A stretch of 7,559 nucleotides of DNA from GCA-002841655 sp964446775. GTDB taxonomy: Bacteria; Patescibacteriota; Patescibacteriia; Patescibacteriales; UBA12465. The DNA lies in assembly GCA_964446775.1 (NCBI GenBank), contig CAYURA010000035.1, forward strand, positions 1 to 7,559, read 5' to 3'. Numbering within the stretch: position 1 is the first letter of the stretch; each line of letters opens with the position of its first letter. Shown here in pieces: positions 5,830 to 7,559 of this stretch. The translations under genes and the position numbers were made by a program. The notes beneath the pieces are model-generated. The model had not been told where the DNA came from, ran no database searches, and saw nothing but the letters and a program-made list of their open reading frames with translations.

Positions 5830-6459
5830 CTACTCCTTAGGAACAATTATGAAATTACCCTTTGGGCCTGCTTCTGGACCACCACAAGTAGAGCAATAGA
5901 AAGTAAAGTTACCTATCTCATTAGCCGCAAACTCAAGATTTTTTGTCTCTCCTTTTTTAGCTTTAAGAAGCATGTTATTAGCTGGAAATACCAAATCATA
6001 ATCCTTATCAACTGCAGTAAACTTTAAAGAAACAATATCCCCCTCATAAGCAATAATCTTATAAGGTATAAAAGTATTATCTTCTGCTTTAATATGGTAG
6101 ATTCCTTGATTAACTGAAGATCCTGGGTTAGCTGGACTAATTAGAGTAGGCACTGCAATTTCTAACTTCTCTACTTCAGTTAATTTAGTATCAACCCTAG
6201 GAACAACAATATTCTTAGGTATTTCTTCTTTAAAACGTTCTTTTTCAGCCGGTGTCTGTACAATTAGATCATTTAACTCCTCTGCCTGATATAGATCTTC
6301 TTCAATCAGATCTTTATCAAAGAAATAATTTTCAGGCTTAACTAAAGGGGACCTAAAAAGATCAATAGCTACTAGAATTAACAAAGCTATAGCCAGCATT
6401 GCTAAAACCAATAAAACCTGTTTTTGATGAATTTTTATTCTTAATTTACTCATATACAT
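5830..6459 (-). CDS. Membrane-anchored cupredoxin-fold protein with altered copper site
   Basis: A 209-aa protein: basic N-terminus, one membrane segment (about residues 15-35), a charged, Glu/Lys-rich linker (about 40-112), then a cupredoxin-like beta-barrel (about 118-207) expected outside the membrane. Domain hallmarks are NTFIPYKIIAYEGDIVSLKF (128-147), KKGETKNLEFAANEIGNFTF (168-187) and the C-terminal FYCSTCGGPEAGPKG (187-201), ending in NFIIV. In copper-binding relatives the last loop typically reads C-x4-H-x4-M within YCSIPGHREAGMKG. Here Cys189 is kept, His is G194, Met is P199, and the upstream His is probably Y154 (DKDYDLVF). A new C192 makes a CSTC pair. A type-1 copper site is therefore unlikely. 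A disulfide or other thiol chemistry is possible. The start at 6459 (M1) or 6453 (M3) is undecided. The gene lies 27 bases after the Cys-repeat gene and is probably co-transcribed with it. Confidence 0.82.
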   Translation of the reverse strand: MYMSKLRIKIHQKQVLLVLAMLAIALLILVAIDLFRSPLVKPENYFFDKDLIEEDLYQAEELNDLIVQTPAEKERFKEEIPKNIVVPRVDTKLTEVEKLEIAVPTLISPANPGSSVNQGIYHIKAEDNTFIPYKIIAYEGDIVSLKFTAVDKDYDLVFPANNMLLKAKKGETKNLEFAANEIGNFTFYCSTCGGPEAGPKGNFIIVPKE

Positions 6460-6486
6460 ATTATATTTATTTGCCCCCTTTATTTA

Positions 6487-7464
6487 TCAAAAATTCAAAA
6501 CAGAGCATGATGCTTTATTTTTATTCCAAGCTACACCACCGATATTAAGTTCGGTCTCAATTTGGAGACACCAATCTAAACTCAAGCCATGACAAGCTTT
6601 AGCCTCACTATCCCAAGTACCCCCATCCTTTAAACAAGCTTTAGCCATATCATCTGATTTAATCACTATTTCCCAATTTTTATAATAATATATTTTATCC
6701 TGATAGAGACAGCCAAAATCTAGCCCTCCTTGAAAATCACCTCCAATACTCTCACAACTTTGCCTCATTTCTTCAAGTCTTTCCCAGCTTTGATTCTTAA
6801 AAATATCAGCTCCAATTTGACATTCATTATCTTCTCCAGCTAACAAAGTCCCGCCTTCACGCTCGCAAGTCTCTTTCACATTAAAAAATTGCACCCAATT
6901 ACCCGGATAAACAACCCCTTCAATCTTGCACTCCATCTTCTCACCTCCTAACCATTCCCCCTGGAACTCATCAACACAAGACTTCTCCATTGACTCTAAA
7001 GCTAACCATTGACCTTGCTTAAAAACATCGCCCTTGATCATGCAAGTTGGCTCAATCCCACCAAGCCATTCACCCTCAGCTTCAAGGCAAGATTGTTTCA
7101 ATTCACCATAATGTTCAATATCAATTATTTCCCAATCACCATGCTGCCATATTTCTCCATCAATCAGACATTCGTAATAACTAGAATCACTAAGCCACTC
7201 ACCCGATAAGTTTTCACAACTTAATTTTAACTGCTCAGCCCGTTCGCTATCATGAAACTGACAAAATTCTCGTTCATCTACCCACATTCCTCCCTCAGAC
7301 TCACAAGTTATCTTTGCAGATAAGTCATCAGCAACTAAAGAAGGATCTTCCACAAGTATTTTTACCCTATTCTCTTTTTCTATCTGACTATCTAACAGAT
7401 ACCAAAGACCAAAGCCAAGAAAAAGTAGAATTACGATAGCGATTAAAATATTTGTTTTTCTCAT
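6487..7464 (-). CDS. Membrane-anchored protein with eight cysteine-paired repeats
   Basis: A 325-aa protein with a basic N-terminus, one membrane segment (about residues 6-24) and an extracytoplasmic region built from repeats. There are 16 cysteines in eight successive pairs: 54/68, 83/99, 126/141, 163/179, 200/215, 237/252, 277/291 and 299/320. Seven pairs are 14-16 residues apart; the last is 21. The unit reads roughly C-x3/4-[GS]-[GE]-x-[WFL]-x(5-8)-C-x-[IVL]-x-G/D-x(4-6)-W, with a period near 37 in the middle (126, 163, 200, 237). Examples are CLEAEGEWLGGIEPTC (126-141) and CVDEFQGEWLGGEKMEC (163-179). The regular pairing suggests one disulfide per unit. I do not know a named function; surface binding or structural roles are possible. 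It lies 37 bases after a Gly/Pro-rich gene and 27 bases before the cupredoxin-fold gene. No Shine-Dalgarno is visible. Confidence 0.85.
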   Translation of the reverse strand: MRKTNILIAIVILLFLGFGLWYLLDSQIEKENRVKILVEDPSLVADDLSAKITCESEGGMWVDEREFCQFHDSERAEQLKLSCENLSGEWLSDSSYYECLIDGEIWQHGDWEIIDIEHYGELKQSCLEAEGEWLGGIEPTCMIKGDVFKQGQWLALESMEKSCVDEFQGEWLGGEKMECKIEGVVYPGNWVQFFNVKETCEREGGTLLAGEDNECQIGADIFKNQSWERLEEMRQSCESIGGDFQGGLDFGCLYQDKIYYYKNWEIVIKSDDMAKACLKDGGTWDSEAKACHGLSLDWCLQIETELNIGGVAWNKNKASCSVLNF

Positions 7465-7501
7465 ATATTTTTTTATTTGTTAAACTAATATTTAGTCCTA
7501 C

Positions 7502-7559
7502 CTAAACTGGTCCTCCACCCCCAGGAACATCGGGATCTCCACCCCGACCTCCTGGTTGG
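7502..7559 (-). CDS. C-terminal end of a Gly/Pro-rich protein (partial)
   Basis: The minus-strand frame ending in TAG at 7504-7502 reads QPGGRGGDPDVPGGGGPV before the stop and is open to the window edge. Of the three frames, it is the only one giving a compositionally coherent low-complexity Gly/Pro/Asp tail, of the kind seen at the end of secreted or surface proteins. The gene would sit 37 bases upstream of the Cys-repeat gene on the same strand. Only 18 residues are visible, so the identity of the protein cannot be judged. Confidence 0.5.
   Translation of the reverse strand, partial: QPGGRGGDPDVPGGGGPV

Noticed and set aside
5850..5900. CuA (cytochrome oxidase subunit II) site in the cupredoxin-fold protein
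   Set aside because: CuA needs C-x3-C plus His and Met ligands; here the spacing is C-x2-C and the His and Met positions are Gly and Pro.
6460..6465. TATAAT on the minus strand directly before the cupredoxin-fold start codon
   Set aside because: Transcription would begin inside the first codons, and no -35 partner was found; it is probably chance in AT-rich sequence.
7009..7209. 66-aa open frame on the plus strand
   Set aside because: Antisense to the Cys-repeat gene, whose regular cysteine pattern shows that the minus strand is coding.
84..7464. Recoding of TGA as an amino acid, as in some Patescibacteria
   Set aside because: gatA and the 325-aa gene both end at TGA at sensible lengths, and no frame needs read-through.
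7484..7496. Short inverted repeat ACTAA-TAT-TTAGT upstream of the Cys-repeat gene
   Set aside because: Only 5 bp with a 3-nt loop and no T-run; expected by chance at this base composition.

Overview
The window is AT-rich (roughly a third G+C by eye, not counted). Everything recognised is on the minus strand, so transcription runs from high to low coordinates. Genes are closely spaced, and the longest gap without a gene is 164 bases. Most start codons lack a clear Shine-Dalgarno motif, and TGA works as an ordinary stop (for example at the ends of the 486-aa and 325-aa frames), so the standard bacterial code applies. Low G+C, weak ribosome binding sites, a ligA-gatC-gatA unit and many small single-pass membrane proteins of unknown function resemble Candidatus Patescibacteria (CPR). 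That placement is an inference; a low-G+C Firmicute-like genome is not excluded.

Upstream block (7559 down to about 4750): an envelope-type region. It opens with the last residues of a Gly/Pro-rich protein cut by the window edge. Next is a 325-aa membrane-anchored protein with eight cysteine-paired repeats, then a 209-aa membrane-anchored cupredoxin-fold protein whose copper ligands are mostly replaced. A 75-aa single-pass membrane protein follows. A well-formed promoter (5401-5429) preceded by a perfect 14-bp tandem repeat then drives two small paralogous membrane proteins of 91 and 74 aa. A strong hairpin and T-tract at 4753-4782 closes this block.

Downstream block (about 4715 down to 1): an extended -10 promoter (4688-4715) starts a compact unit. 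It holds ligA (NAD+-dependent DNA ligase), gatC (overlapping ligA by 11 bases), gatA (3 bases after gatC), a membrane-anchored DsbA/thioredoxin-fold protein without its catalytic cysteines, and finally a tRNA-Ser(GGA) whose 3' end is outside the window. LigA seals nicks in replication and repair. GatC and GatA are two of the three subunits of the tRNA-dependent amidotransferase; gatB is not in this window.

The most interesting signal is that two separate redox folds, the cupredoxin and the DsbA-like protein, keep their scaffolds but have lost their canonical active-site residues. The cupredoxin has gained a CxxC in the place of its copper loop, and it lies next to a protein carrying 16 cysteines in eight regular pairs. 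Whether these proteins work together is speculative.
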